The notes below the pieces were generated by a model that was not told the origin of the DNA, did not search any database, and was given only the letters and a program-made list of their open reading frames with translations. Shown here in pieces: positions 49,233 to 58,828 of a stretch of 64,000 nucleotides of DNA (position 1 is its first letter; each line of letters starts with the position of its first letter). The DNA is from Flabesymbios commensalis (taxonomy: Eukaryota > Annelida > Polychaeta > Terebellida > Flabelligeridae). The translations under genes and the position numbers were made by a program. Where the stretch lies: the NCBI GenBank assembly GCA_964017125.1, contig OZ024903.1, positions 80,090,416 to 80,154,415 on the forward strand. The letters are read 5' to 3'.

Positions 49233-49805
49233 TATAAATAAATACTTTCTGAAAAGTAATTATAGAAAATTTCATGTATTGTCTGAATGTAAACTTTTAC
49301 ATCACCATTCTACAGAACAATTAAATATGATTCTGGCGTATTTAACCTTAAGACGTTTAAAAGTAGCAAATTTTATCACATATTCGAGATGTACAATAAT
49401 AGATGAAGAAATAGAGATTTCGTATAATGTTTCACATAAACAATCTACATTTATTTATATAATAGGACTGTCGTAAAAATTGCAATTTAAAATAGAAATT
49501 AAATAAAAGTAAATCATTATTTTACAGGAATATAAATACCATTAGTGGCGTATGAAAATATATGTTATAATATGTTATTGAAGCAGCGGCTATTGTTTTA
49601 TTACATATTATCGATGCTAATTATTTTTAAAGTAAACAATGGCAAAAATCTCAATTAGACTGATTTCAAAAGAAATGGTCCGTGGGTTATGATGTCTGTC
49701 ATACTAGTTATTTGTCTACTTACAAGGTGTTGGTTCACCCTGTGATATGGTCACCACTGATAGCAGCAGCACACTTGCTAGTGCCAATTTCACGTAACCA
49801 GACAT
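44056..49805 (-). CDS. secreted cystine-knot-like hormone/growth-factor precursor, four exons
   Basis: Proposed coding exons on the minus strand are 49805-49724, 47296-47135, 45586-45383 and 44090-44056, joined in phase 1 at all three introns (82, 162, 204 and 35 nt; 160 residues plus stop). Every junction is GT-AG: donors GTAAGT, GTAAGA and GTAAGC, acceptors TTTTTAG, TTTTTAG and TTTCAG. Residues 1-23 form a signal peptide with a Leu/Val-rich core ending ISQG. Residues 24-82 are an acidic propeptide with Cys30, 31, 43 and 45. Gly82-Lys83-Arg84 is a typical amidation and prohormone-convertase site. Residues 85-160 carry Cys99, a CxGxC at 119-123, CxCC at 140-143 and CxC at 157-159, with aromatic residues (three Trp at 95-97) before the knot. 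The order C...CxGxC...CC...CxC is that of TGF-beta, glycoprotein-hormone and bursicon-type ligands, but the spacing is much shorter and I do not recognise the family. It is likely a secreted disulfide-bonded ligand. The splice model is inferred; exon 4 is the least certain. Confidence 0.72.
44590..45115 (-). mobile_element. LINE 3'-terminal fragment in intron 3 of the cystine-knot gene
   Basis: The minus strand encodes LYCTDSIENELHVLLHCPLY ... HEIIVHQRTFVYL, the C-terminal Cys/His region of a CR1/Jockey-group LINE. It is followed by a ~260-bp 3' UTR ending in GACGAAAATAAACGACTC and a (TGAATC)2-3 tail at about 44592-44606. It is related to, but not the same copy as, 38784-39110. Confidence 0.7.
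45383..45586 (-). other. exon 3 (knot core, CxGxC and CxCC) of the cystine-knot gene
   Basis: Acceptor ATTGATTTTTAG precedes 45586 and donor GTAAGC follows 45383. The exon is 204 nt, phase 1 to phase 1. It encodes KR, an aromatic segment with WWW, then Cys99, CFGSC and CKCC. Two other frames are partly open here, but only this one joins both neighbours in phase and carries the cysteine pattern. The neighbouring intron 2 contains a GAAT microsatellite and a TTAA-type MITE. Confidence 0.75.
45652..45995. repeat. (GAAT)n microsatellite, ~340 bp
   Basis: Nearly pure TGAA repeats with a few GGAT, AAAT and GATT variants and one frame slip at about 45779. It lies in intron 2 of the cystine-knot gene. 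Open frames (IHSF repeats) are artefacts. Confidence 0.98.
46081..46319. mobile_element. MITE with CCTTTAACCGCC inverted ends
   Basis: CCTTTAACCGCC (46081-46092) and GGCGGTTAAAGG (46308-46319). A related copy without clear ends is at about 51130-51300 (shared GCGAGACA-A-CTTCAAGTG). TTAA within the ends suggests a piggyBac-type family. Confidence 0.65.
46395..46560 (-). repeat. dispersed repeat copy (AGGCTAAAATCATAAAAAAA family)
   Basis: Shares AAAATCACCGATTTTTT, ATGATTTTAGCCTG and TCATATGGTCATATTAA with segments at 14212-14345 (opposite orientation) and about 55935-56130. Probably a worn MITE family present at least three times. Confidence 0.6.
47135..47296 (-). other. exon 2 (acidic Cys-containing propeptide) of the cystine-knot gene
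   Basis: Acceptor TTTATTTTTAG directly precedes 47296 and donor GTAAGAG follows 47135. The exon is 162 nt, phase 1 to phase 1, and fully open. It encodes a CC...CGC cluster and then an Asp/Glu-rich stretch of about 35 residues. The base composition is clearly less AT-rich than the flanks. It ends in SKG, which joins to KR of exon 3 to make a GKR processing site across the junction. Confidence 0.75.
48462..49749 (-). repeat. ~650-bp tandem duplication covering exon 1 end and intron 1 start
   Basis: Copy 1 (about 48462-49095) and copy 2 (about 49096-49749) are near identical over their whole length, apart from a (TA)n tract (about 48546-48565 versus 49196-49231) and scattered substitutions. 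The breakpoints fall at CCACTGA, within exon 1. Copy 1 therefore carries a duplicate of the last part of exon 1 (about 49059-49095), still followed by a GTAAGT donor, but with no start codon and no obvious acceptor. It should be spliced out as intron unless an upstream acceptor is used. Confidence 0.85.
49724..49805 (-). other. exon 1 (signal peptide) of the cystine-knot gene
   Basis: Start codon at 49805-49803 with A at -3. The frame stays open upstream, with in-frame Met codons, but this ATG places a classic signal peptide (about 23 residues) at the N-terminus, so I chose it. The exon ends in a consensus GTAAGT donor (complement at 49718-49723). The last ~37 bp of this exon recur at about 49059-49095 through a tandem duplication. 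The 5' UTR and promoter are not identified. Confidence 0.75.
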
Positions 49806-50901
49806 CTTCACCTTGTGTTGAGAATTCCAAGATGAAGGTACAATCTCGTCAGGCCAAACAGCTAATAATAAAGCCATGTCAGATAACTTAATCAGTACAT
49901 TGATATTACAATTATTATGATGGCTTATATTTTTTGAAACAGCTACCTTTGAAGCAAGCCTTTGAAGTAACTTTGAAGAGTCAATATATGTGTGAATAAT
50001 CTTATTTTGTTTTTTATTTAAGCTTGCGTAATTAGGCCTTTTAATTTGAGAAGACAAGAACTACCGTTTACAGAAAGATAATAATACCCCTGTCATACTA
50101 GTCTACGGGCTCCTACAGCGTTATGAAAAAAATGTCAAAATTCATTAAAAAATATAAATCAATTCATCAATTGATTATTATAGAAAATAAAAACTTCAGT
50201 ACGGGAGTGGTCCCCGAATGAGCGTAGGATCGTATGACATGGCTTACAAAAGTCGATCTATCGAGTTGACGGATTTAAAATTGACTTAAGTTTCAACAGC
50301 ATCTGAGCCAATACTTAGTATTAGGTCTTGAATCGCTGACTGACTGAGCCTGAAGTCTCAATCAATCAGCGACCATAATACCGACCAAGTTTTGTCTTAC
50401 ATGCTCTTATGTTAAGATCAGTATAGTCACCTGTAATAATTTTTCACTCTGGTGGTGATCGTCTCGTACAGACCTGTTGATCTGCAATCGCCGCTCCACT
50501 CTGCCCATTGTTCTTCAGATCCTGGGTTTTAAAGGATCAGGGAAACATCACCTGATCTGTATTAGCCAATGGCACCAAGGGGTGTGTGGTGGGGGTTTGG
50601 GTTTCGATGGTGCCTGGGTGCAGCAACAAGGGAAGGGAAGGGTGGCAATGAAGTGGAGGCAAATTTCGATGTGACCACACCGAGCGGGAAATGCTGATCC
50701 AGTGCTGGCCGAATGCTGGCCAACAACAACATATATTGCACCAGATTGAGGCAGATATGGGTAAATTGATGTAGTTTTGTTCAGCCAGCACTGTGGTCTG
50801 CTTCGGTACAAGTTATATGGGAGGAGGTACGTAGCTTTGACACGATTTGATTTTGACACCTTTCCATGGACGAGTGGACAACTCGGTTGTGCCAGACACC
50901 G

Positions 50902-50957
50902 TCCAATTGGTGATACCAGAGATTGTATGAACAATCTCTGGTGACACTAATTGGCCC
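50902..50957. repeat. strong short hairpin (ACCAGAGATTGT-atga-ACAATCTCTGGT)
   Basis: A 12-bp perfect inner stem with a 4-nt loop at 50927-50930, extended outward by CCAATTGGTG / CACTAATTGG with few mismatches, to ~25 bp in all. It could be a tiny foldback remnant or a structured RNA. Confidence 0.65.
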
Positions 50958-51717
50958 GAAAGATACCTCACTTATATAAGATATACAATTATGATCAGCG
51001 TTATTCAAATCAGAATATTTGTACACTCTTAGCAGTTAAATGACGATGTAATATCCATTGTGAATTTCTCGGACCCATTCGTTTCTCACTGAAGCCATCT
51101 TAAATGTGTGATGTGATATACCTGGACATTCTCAGTCAATAGATTTTTATTTCAAGAGGAACCGACTGAAAACGTACAAATTAAATAAATATGCGTAATT
51201 TTCACTCACTTACAATTGTCGGTTGTGATAGCGAGACACACCTTCAAGTGGGTGCAAATTAAAATTCCATAGCTTAGCGTTCTAACGTTTAACATGGATG
51301 GCGGAATTGCCCAACAAGCCAATACATTAACACATTGTTGTTTTAAAGTTTGGCCACCATCTACGACGCTGGCCCAACAGTGACACTACATCGGTGTTTG
51401 CTGAAAATGAATTAGACCATGGCAATTCTAGTGCGCGTTTTATGAAGGCTAAAAGAAACAAGCTCGTATAAAATTCTCGTGACTTTTGCATGCCGCTTAC
51501 AAGAATGAAAAAAACCTCGTTAATTTTTCTCGTTTGTATCCTTTTTTAACATGCCAATTCTCGTAAGTTAACAAGCTTTTCAGTGAGAATTTTAGTAAAA
51601 CGTGGCCCATTCTATTTTCCTTGACTAGACTTGTAAGCACACAAGAGGGCAGTGTCAGACCGCAGACAAGGCCTACGTTATGATATTATATGCGGCATCG
51701 TTGGGAAGGCGAGATCT

Positions 51718-51948
51718 GGGCCCCGTTTTATCAAGCCGAAAAAATACGAGATCTTATTAATTCTCGTGACCTTTGCCTGCCGCTTACGAGAATATAAAAA
51801 GCTCGGTGGTTTTCCTCGAATGTCTCCCTCTTTAACATGTATAGGGAAAATACGAGCACTGACCCACTCGTTGAATCTTACCGCTCCTCATATGCAAATG
51901 AGCTATTAATACGAGCTCGTATCTTTTCAGCTTGATAAAACGGGGCCC
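51718..51948. mobile_element. MITE with GGGCCCCGTTTTATCAAGC ends
   Basis: GGGCCCCGTTTTATCAAGC at the left and GCTTGATAAAACGGGGCCC at the right, 231 bp. Inner arms CGAAAAAATACGAG and CTCGTATCTTTTC also pair. A decayed relative lies at about 51430-51560. No coding capacity. Confidence 0.85.
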
Positions 51949-52375
51949 TGATTATCTTGTCACACCATATAGATATAGATATATAATTGCGTTAACATAT
52001 ACAGCTGTATATGAATGTAATATAGAAACAAACACATTAGTAGCACAAGGATTAGGTCTATTAGTACAAGAACCTTATTGCCTTGTTTTGACGGAATGCT
52101 CAGTTGAATGTCACATCAACAGCCACAGAACTGGTTTACATGGTTTATGAGAGAGCAACGTGGGGGGGGGGGGGGGAGTTAATAACACTTCTTTCAAGAC
52201 AAGAAAATAATTATTCGCAAATTAAGTATAATTGTAGGGTGTATCTGCATAGTATGGGAGCCACGGCACTTTTAATCAACCGAGCGAGTGGCAAAGGTCT
52301 GATAGTTGATTCCACCTCAGCAAATGGTCCTTTATTAGGAAATCCATTTCTTACAAGTACTGGTTGGTGCAAAAA

Positions 52376-53480
52376 GTATTTTTTTTACGTTTTTTTCAAT
52401 TTTACTGTCACTCATCACAGCATATCCCAACTGACTCAAAAATATAAAAAACACAATTGAAGACGTTTTGGTAAGCATCAAGCCGAAATTTTGTGCCAAA
52501 TTCTTCAATTTTTATAAAAAAAATGCAAATTTCACTATTTTCAGAAAAGTTCAAATTATTTTTAATATTACAAAAAAATTGGAATAGTGTCTCATTACAC
52601 CTTGAAAAACTTCCCATGCTATATAGTATTAAGATAAAAATGTCTTTTATAATATATAAATATATAAAAACCGACTGAATATGAATTTTTAGTTTACGCG
52701 CCCAAAAAAGGCGTGGATCTTCTTTTTTTTTCTCACAAAAATTATTATTTTGATTTTTTCACTGTCACTCATCACAATATATTCCAACTGACCCAAAGAT
52801 TTAAAAAACACAATTAAAGGCGTTTTGGTAAGCATTAAGCCGAAATTTAGTGACAAATTTTTCAATTTTTATGCTTTTTTTTCAAATTACACTTTTTCCA
52901 AAAAAGTTTAAATTATTTTTAATATTACAAAAAACTGGAATAGTGTCCCATTATACCTTAAGAACTCCCCATTCTATATCGTATAAAGATAAAAATATCT
53001 TTTAAAATATATAAAGATATAAAAAGCGACTGAATATGGTGCTATTACCTCTACCCTCAGAATTTTTAGTTTTAGCGACAAAAAATATTTTTTTAAAAGA
53101 TATAAATATATGTTTTATAAAAATTTGTTTCTTATTGTCAATGATCATAATTTTATCATATGTGACTGAAATATATAATAAACACATTTACTGATGTATT
53201 AATAAGCATTAAACCACAATTTAGAAGCAAACTCTTCATTTTTTATACAAAAAATGAACAAAATTAAACTATTTCGAAAAAATGTACAAAATAATGTTAC
53301 AAAACCATAAAGTAATGTCCTATTGTACGATAAAACGATTTCTCGGTGTATGGTAATTCAAAAATTATAGCCAAAATTTATATAAATATAATAAAATGGA
53401 GTGAATATGATGCTATAATATTACCCGGTTAGTATTTAGTTTACGCGACAAAAAATAAATTAATATAATTCTTTCTCACT
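52376..53480. repeat. three ~350-bp tandem units
   Basis: Units share CACTGTCACTCATCACA, CGTTTTGGTAAGCAT-AAGCC, TTTTTAATATTACAAAAAA, GGAATAGTGTC-CATTA and ACTGAATATG-T followed by TTTAGTTTACGCG. The third unit is the most diverged. Confidence 0.8.
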
Positions 53481-54389
53481 GTTATCATCAAGATATTCCA
53501 TAAGTGACTTCCCATGTCATATGGTTACACAAAAGCATCATGTACAAATAATACATTGGGGTGCATAACTAAACAGCAAAAACATACCATTACCTCATTT
53601 TTTTTTGCTACCTTTGTTAATATCTCACATCATAAATATAATTTACAATACAAATGAACATTTAAGATTTTTTAAGATGATGACATACATTTTGTTGAAC
53701 AGATTTGTTTTTGCTAAAATATTGTATTCTGCCTTGTATTACATACCCGGGATTACAAGCAACTGAATGACGTGATTGAGTAGCTGAGACCTTCATATGA
53801 CAGATTGAACCACTCTTTACTTGCAGGTCAAGCGTAGATTACTATTATTTAACCTATTTTTAAAACAAATGTAAGATCCTCTTGTGATTATATTTAGCAG
53901 CAAATTCAGCAACCGCGAGCATTTTTTCGTACTTCTTCAGTACACACACTACATTGAACATTGAACAAGAATGGCAGAATATGACACCATAATGTCAGTA
54001 TGTGGCATAACAATGTAAAGAATAGTTTTATGATGTTAATATATGGCATTATAATGACATTATGTATATGACCACTCGATTTCTTAATAGGTGGGAGTAG
54101 GATGTGGGTGTAGTAGGTACCAATAATTAACGTAACGGCATGCCATTAAAAAGACAAGGATTAGAGTATATTATAATATATGGCATCGCAATCCTATTTT
54201 CAGAATATGATGTGTCATACCCTGACCTTATAAGGTAAAATTCTATCCTAAATATGTCTTATCCATCCTGATAATTATTACAATCTAATATCTTGACATA
54301 AAGTGTCGTAGCATGACTCTAAATTGTCACATCATATATTTTAATGCCATAGTATGACATTATTATCTACATTCTGACAATATGTTGCC

Positions 54390-54777
54390 TTAAAGGCCCC
54401 ATGTAGTCCCCAGACCTACTCTGCACAATATCATGGCCAGCGTCTAGCATTCACTCGCCACTTGTTCAACCTGTCGATGTGGGCATATTTAAATGAATAG
54501 AAATCTAGTTCAGCTCATGTACAAGTACAAGAAACATGAAACATATACCCGATGCAGTTTCAATGTTAATTCAGATTCAATAATGGGCGGTTTTTGTGTG
54601 TGAAGTCATGAGGTGGGAGATTCGCCCAGCTTAAGAAATGTGCACATTTTCAGTTTTTATTTTTGAAAATAACTGAAAATTAGTGGACTAAAATAATTTG
54701 CTAAGTTATGAGATAGTTCATTGTGATATATACTTTAAGTATATTGATGAACTGAAATCATTTCACATGGCCTTTAA
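54390..54777. mobile_element. TTAA-type MITE in the degenerate repeat
   Basis: Ends TTAAAGGCCCCATGT and ACATGGCCTTTAA. TTAA at both ends and 388-bp length fit a piggyBac-type MITE. Confidence 0.7.
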
Positions 54778-54930
54778 TATCACATTGCAAGCCATATGTT
54801 GACGTTTAAGTTGCATATAATTACTTTATAACGTCATATCCTAATATTAAAATATTGTATCCTAATATGAAAACGCCATATCCTGACAACAAATTGTCAT
54901 ATAGTTATGTTAATCGTTTGTATATTATGT

Positions 54931-55556
54931 GACCCAATCTGGCAAAATGGGTCGTAAGTCGCACTTTAACAAACGATGCAAAATTGAACTTGATTTGACA
55001 TATTTTTCATTTTTCCATAAGTTTTTATTTTCATATGATTACTTTCAAATCATAAAATTCTGTGGCGTTAATGTACATAATGAGTTTTTTAATATATCTG
55101 TTATATTAGAATCAATTACACTCCAATCAGTACTATTTGTTTCTATTTACCATGGAAGCTGTCGCTAATAAGTAGGAATATTGATACAGTGTAAAATACT
55201 GGCAATGCTAATTTCTGGCATCTACTTTTAACTTTTACAAATTATCAGAACCATAGTCTATTATTAAAAAAATGGGTTGAAATGAATATTTATTTGATTT
55301 CTAAAATATTAATCCAATTGTGTGTTCTTTTCAAAATGTGTAAACTTTAACTTTAACTTCAAAAGCCATTTTCTGAAAATGATGCCATTTCATACACCAT
55401 ATTTCTGTGGGTTTGCGGAGTCATATTGCCAGAGCGAACTATGCTACAAAGTTGTGCGACATACCGTGCTAAAGGAGATTTTGTGTAAATTTAGAAAGTG
55501 TTAATATATCCGATATTTTAACAAGCAGATTACAACTCATTTTGCCAGATCGGGTC
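54931..55556. mobile_element. ~626-bp TIR element (GACCCAATCTGGCAAAATG ends)
   Basis: GACCCAATCTGGCAAAATGG at the left, and CATTTTGCCAGATCGGGTC-like complement (ACTCATTTTGCCAGATCGGG) at the right. ~26-bp inverted repeats, no transposase. Open frames inside are short and unconvincing. Confidence 0.75.
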
Positions 55557-56274
55557 TCTTATAAGGCTATATCCTGCCAAAAAAGTCAAATCATGTCCTT
55601 TTAATGATGTAGCGTGATGTTTAACCAACTTATCCTGACATTAAAATGCTATATTATAATGTCTTTTTGTTATGTCAATGGAAGATATTTGAAAATGATT
55701 GTACCATAATATCACGTTACAGTGTCATATCCTGATAATACACGTCAAAATCCTGATATAAAAAATTCAGATCCTGATTTTAAACTGTGACATCCTCCCT
55801 CTATTTGAATATCATATTCTGCCATAATAATACAATATTATTGTATTATAATGCCATGTTCTGACATTCTAATGTAATATCATCACATTACAATACCATA
55901 TTTGGATTTTAAAGTGCCATATCATATTTCTTACTTTTGACATGGTTGTCCAAAATAGGAAATCAGGAATTTCGTCTCTATATCTACTATCTAGCCTAAC
56001 TGGTAAATGCGCAACAAGACTTTTGCAGTTCTAGTCTATGGAAATGTTTACATCATATTAATGGTCATAATATTAAGCCAAAATCTCCGATTTTTTAATG
56101 ATTTTTGCCTGATCCAATCCCTTTAGTATGCTATATGATATTAAACTTTGCTAGCCTGACATATGCCATAGCCTGACAATATAATGCCAGATCCTGTCCT
56201 CGTATTTCTTATGTTGGACATGCATGTCCGAAATAAGAAATTTCGTCTTTATAGCTCGCTTAACCGGTAAATGC

Positions 56275-56740
56275 TATGGTGTCCGGATAGGGCCATCTCG
56301 CCCTTTCGCAGTTTCGTTGTTTCGCACTTTCGTTGTTTCGCACTTTCGTTGTTTCGCATCGCCCTTTCGTTGTTTCGCATCGCCCTTTCGCTGTTTCGTA
56401 TCGCTGTTTCGCTCTTTCACAGTTTCGTTGTTTCGCAGTTTCGTTGTTTCGCATCGCCCTTTCGTTGTTTCGCATCGCTCTTTCGCAGTTTCGTTGTTTC
56501 GCAGTTTCGTTGTTTCGCATCGCACTTTCGTTGTTTCGCAGTCTCGCACTTTCGTTGTTTCGCACTTTCGCGGTTTCGCACTTTCGTTGTTTCGCACTTT
56601 CGTTGTTTCGTACTTTTGCAGTTTCGTACTTTTGTTGTTTCGCTCTTTCGTTGTTTCGCACTTTCGCATTTTCGTTGTTTCGCTCTTTCGCTATTTCGTA
56701 CTTTCGCAGTTTCGCTCTTTCTTTGTTTCGCAACGTTGTT
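56275..56740. repeat. TTCGTTGTTTCGC satellite, ~460 bp
   Basis: Head TATGGTGTCCGGATAGGGCC, then ~30 units of 13-16 bp (TTTCGTTGTTTCGCA, TTTCGCAG, TTTCGCATCGCCC). Five or more frames on both strands are open simultaneously, so none is treated as coding. Same family as 34826-35125. Confidence 0.93.
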
Positions 56741-56830
56741 AACGTTTAGGGCTACTGCGCTGTCATATATCAAGTGAATTCGTCCTGTGGCGAATTACTC
56801 TGTTCTCAGTAATGTTCCTGACGATATAAA

Positions 56831-57415
56831 TGGGCGCGGGCCCTAGGGTAGCAGTTAGCACCGCTGCCTTTCACGCCGATACCGGGTTCGTTCCCCGGTT
56901 CGTTCCCCTGTCTCGGGGGTTTGAAAAAAACAAAAATGTTTCTTCCGCATCCACTCGTATCTGGAGGGCAGTGTCATCTCATTCATCTCACCATCCTCAT
57001 GAGGTTATCCTGGCCCAGTTTAGCCTATATGTGCACACAGGTGGCCTAAGGGACGCACCATCAGATATTATCTGGGGGGGGGGGCTAGAGTTTTTTTTTT
57101 TCACCTCCAGCGAGAAAACACGCCTTTTTTTGGCGATCAACCTAAGACAATTTTTTTTTAATGTTTTGTCGAAAAAATTAAATACCTTTTTTTTGTCGTA
57201 TGCTTTCCCTATTATGTACGTTAATACTTGGTGGTTTTTCTGGTCAACATATTTTTCATAAATCTCGACAACAAACTCCTTTTTCTGCCCACATTTTCAA
57301 CAAACTTTTTTCTCTGACTTTTGTGGCGACATCTATTTATTTCAATTTTTTCTAGCCCCCCCAGATATCAAATGGTGCGTCCCTGAAATCCCATTCATTT
57401 CATGTTCATTTCCTG
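56831..57415 (+). mobile_element. SINE with a MITE inserted in its tail
   Basis: The head (CCCTAGGGTAGCAGTTAGCACC), B box (GGTTCGTTCCCCGG) and tail domain (CTGGCCCAGTTTAGCC) match the SINE at 38439, but most of the second tRNA-like part is missing. The tail resumes after the MITE at 57384 (ATTCATTTCATG). Confidence 0.75.
57050..57383. mobile_element. MITE with GGGACGCACCATC ends, nested in the SINE
   Basis: GGGACGCACCATCAGATATT ... GGGGGGG at the left, and CCCCCCAGATATCAAATGGTGCGTCCC at the right (57357-57383). 334 bp, no coding content. Target duplication unclear. Confidence 0.8.
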
Positions 57416-58643
57416 ACGATATTCCGCAGAGAAATTGAAATTGTGGACAATACCAGGCATTTTGTGACCGATATAAGCCGTCTGCGCCCCACTAAAGCCT
57501 GTCTCGGGGCAGGCGTGAGATTTAGGGCGTAGCGACGCCACAGCGTATGCTAATAATAATAACGTCTCGCTGGTGCAAGCGATGTCCCTCTCTATTAAAC
57601 GACAGACGTCATATAAAGAGTAACAGATACACAATATATGTTTTCCACGACAAAACAAGACACCTGTGAACTGATTATCAGACATAGTCGTTACCAGGGG
57701 CTGTATTCTCGTTCAAGTGACTGTTACCCGCATATGCTATTAAGCATTATTAGCCAAAAACACACAACATTGGCCCATAGCTGATTCAATATTGACCAAC
57801 GTTGACACGTTCAAATAACATTGAGGTCTCACCACACAAATTCATACGCGCATTAAAAAGTTTAATAGTGAGAGAGTTACGATCTAGGATATTTAGGATA
57901 TTTTTCCATTACTTCTACAATACCATTCCATGTACTTTTAATATTATTTTATATTTTATGAAAAAATCACGATACTACAATTGTTTGGCTTGTGTGATAT
58001 TATGTTATAATATATTGTTATATTCTAGTAAATTTGTTTTTAATCTGCAATATTCTTTGGAAGTGGAGGAAAGCTTATCTCGGTATGTTATTGAGCAAAT
58101 AATACATCCAGTAATCCATTTAGATATTTTGTGTTTGTGTTTCTGCAACTAGACTGCTTTTCAAGGCATTGTTTCGGCTTTATTATCTGTGAGAGTTTTT
58201 TATTATTACTGTTTTGATTAGGGTCTGACGTGATATTTGTATCTAATTTGTCATAGGTGTTGGCACCACTAATTTTGTTCTCTCAAGGCCATTATAGTTT
58301 TCATGTTCATATTATTAATTTGTATATATTTTGGTAAACACGTTTTAGTTCTGCTGGCATTCAACATGTTCAATGTTAGGCATTCCATAGAAAGGTTTGA
58401 AAAAAAGATAGATCAAGGTAGCTGATGTTACACTCAGCCTTGCAGGAAGAGTAATTTTTGGTAGAAAATTGTACGAGCACAAAATATCAAGAAATTCGTA
58501 AAATTTCGGGTTTTCATTTATTTTTAATAATATATTATAATCCCCGGATAGTATAATTTAACATTTTCATTTGTTTAACTCTTGTATAATAGGTTGTAGT
58601 TCACGTATAAATGTATCATAATTATGTTTGGTCTTTGCTTCAG

Positions 58644-58828
58644 TTCTCGCTGGTTTTTATTTCTCTGTGTCCAAAGTTCAGAGTACTATTTCTCCCTGAG
58701 TTTTTATCTAATCACCTTCAAACCTTGGCCCAATGCTCTTTATGTATTGAGGTTTTATGCTATGACTTTTTAAGAGATCGGGAGAGCCTCACTGGATTAA
58801 ATCCAGATTTCAAACCTTCTAAAGAGAG
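58644..58828 (+). CDS. candidate internal exon of an unrecognised host gene
   Basis: A strong acceptor (GGTCTTTGCTTCAG) precedes 58644 and a consensus donor (GTGAGT) follows 58828. The 185-nt interval is open in one frame from end to end: about 61 residues ending ...NPDFKPSKE plus two bases, giving phase-2 exit. The second half is ordinary-looking protein with several Cys, Leu and charged residues. I do not recognise a family, and no partner exon in a compatible phase was found within the window. It could be an isolated exon of a gene with long introns, or a chance open stretch. Confidence 0.4.

Larger units (their letters stand above)
49806..52360. other. unassigned stretch upstream of the cystine-knot gene
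   Basis: Should contain the promoter of the minus-strand gene, but I cannot place a TATA box or transcription start. It holds a tight hairpin at 50902-50957, the MITE at 51718-51948 and MITE remnants near 51130-51560. Confidence 0.45.
53970..56215. repeat. degenerate ~30-bp repeat region (ATCCTGACATTATAATGCCAT)
   Basis: Many worn copies of ATATCCTGA-ATTATAATG-CAT, interrupted by a TTAA MITE (54390-54777), a TIR element (54931-55556) and a dispersed repeat (about 55935-56130). Confidence 0.6.

Noticed and set aside
49806-50057. N-terminal extension of exon 1 upstream of the chosen Met
   Set aside because: Open in frame, but it would bury the signal peptide. The residues look like 5' UTR translation.
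56224-56777. Several long frames on both strands (up to 172 codons)
   Set aside because: They all lie on the TTCGTTGTTTCGC satellite. Five or more overlapping frames open at once is a composition effect, not coding.
57802-58152. 116-codon frame on the plus strand
   Set aside because: Mostly AT-driven Phe/Ile/Tyr/Leu composition in the second half, with no recognised domain or splice support.
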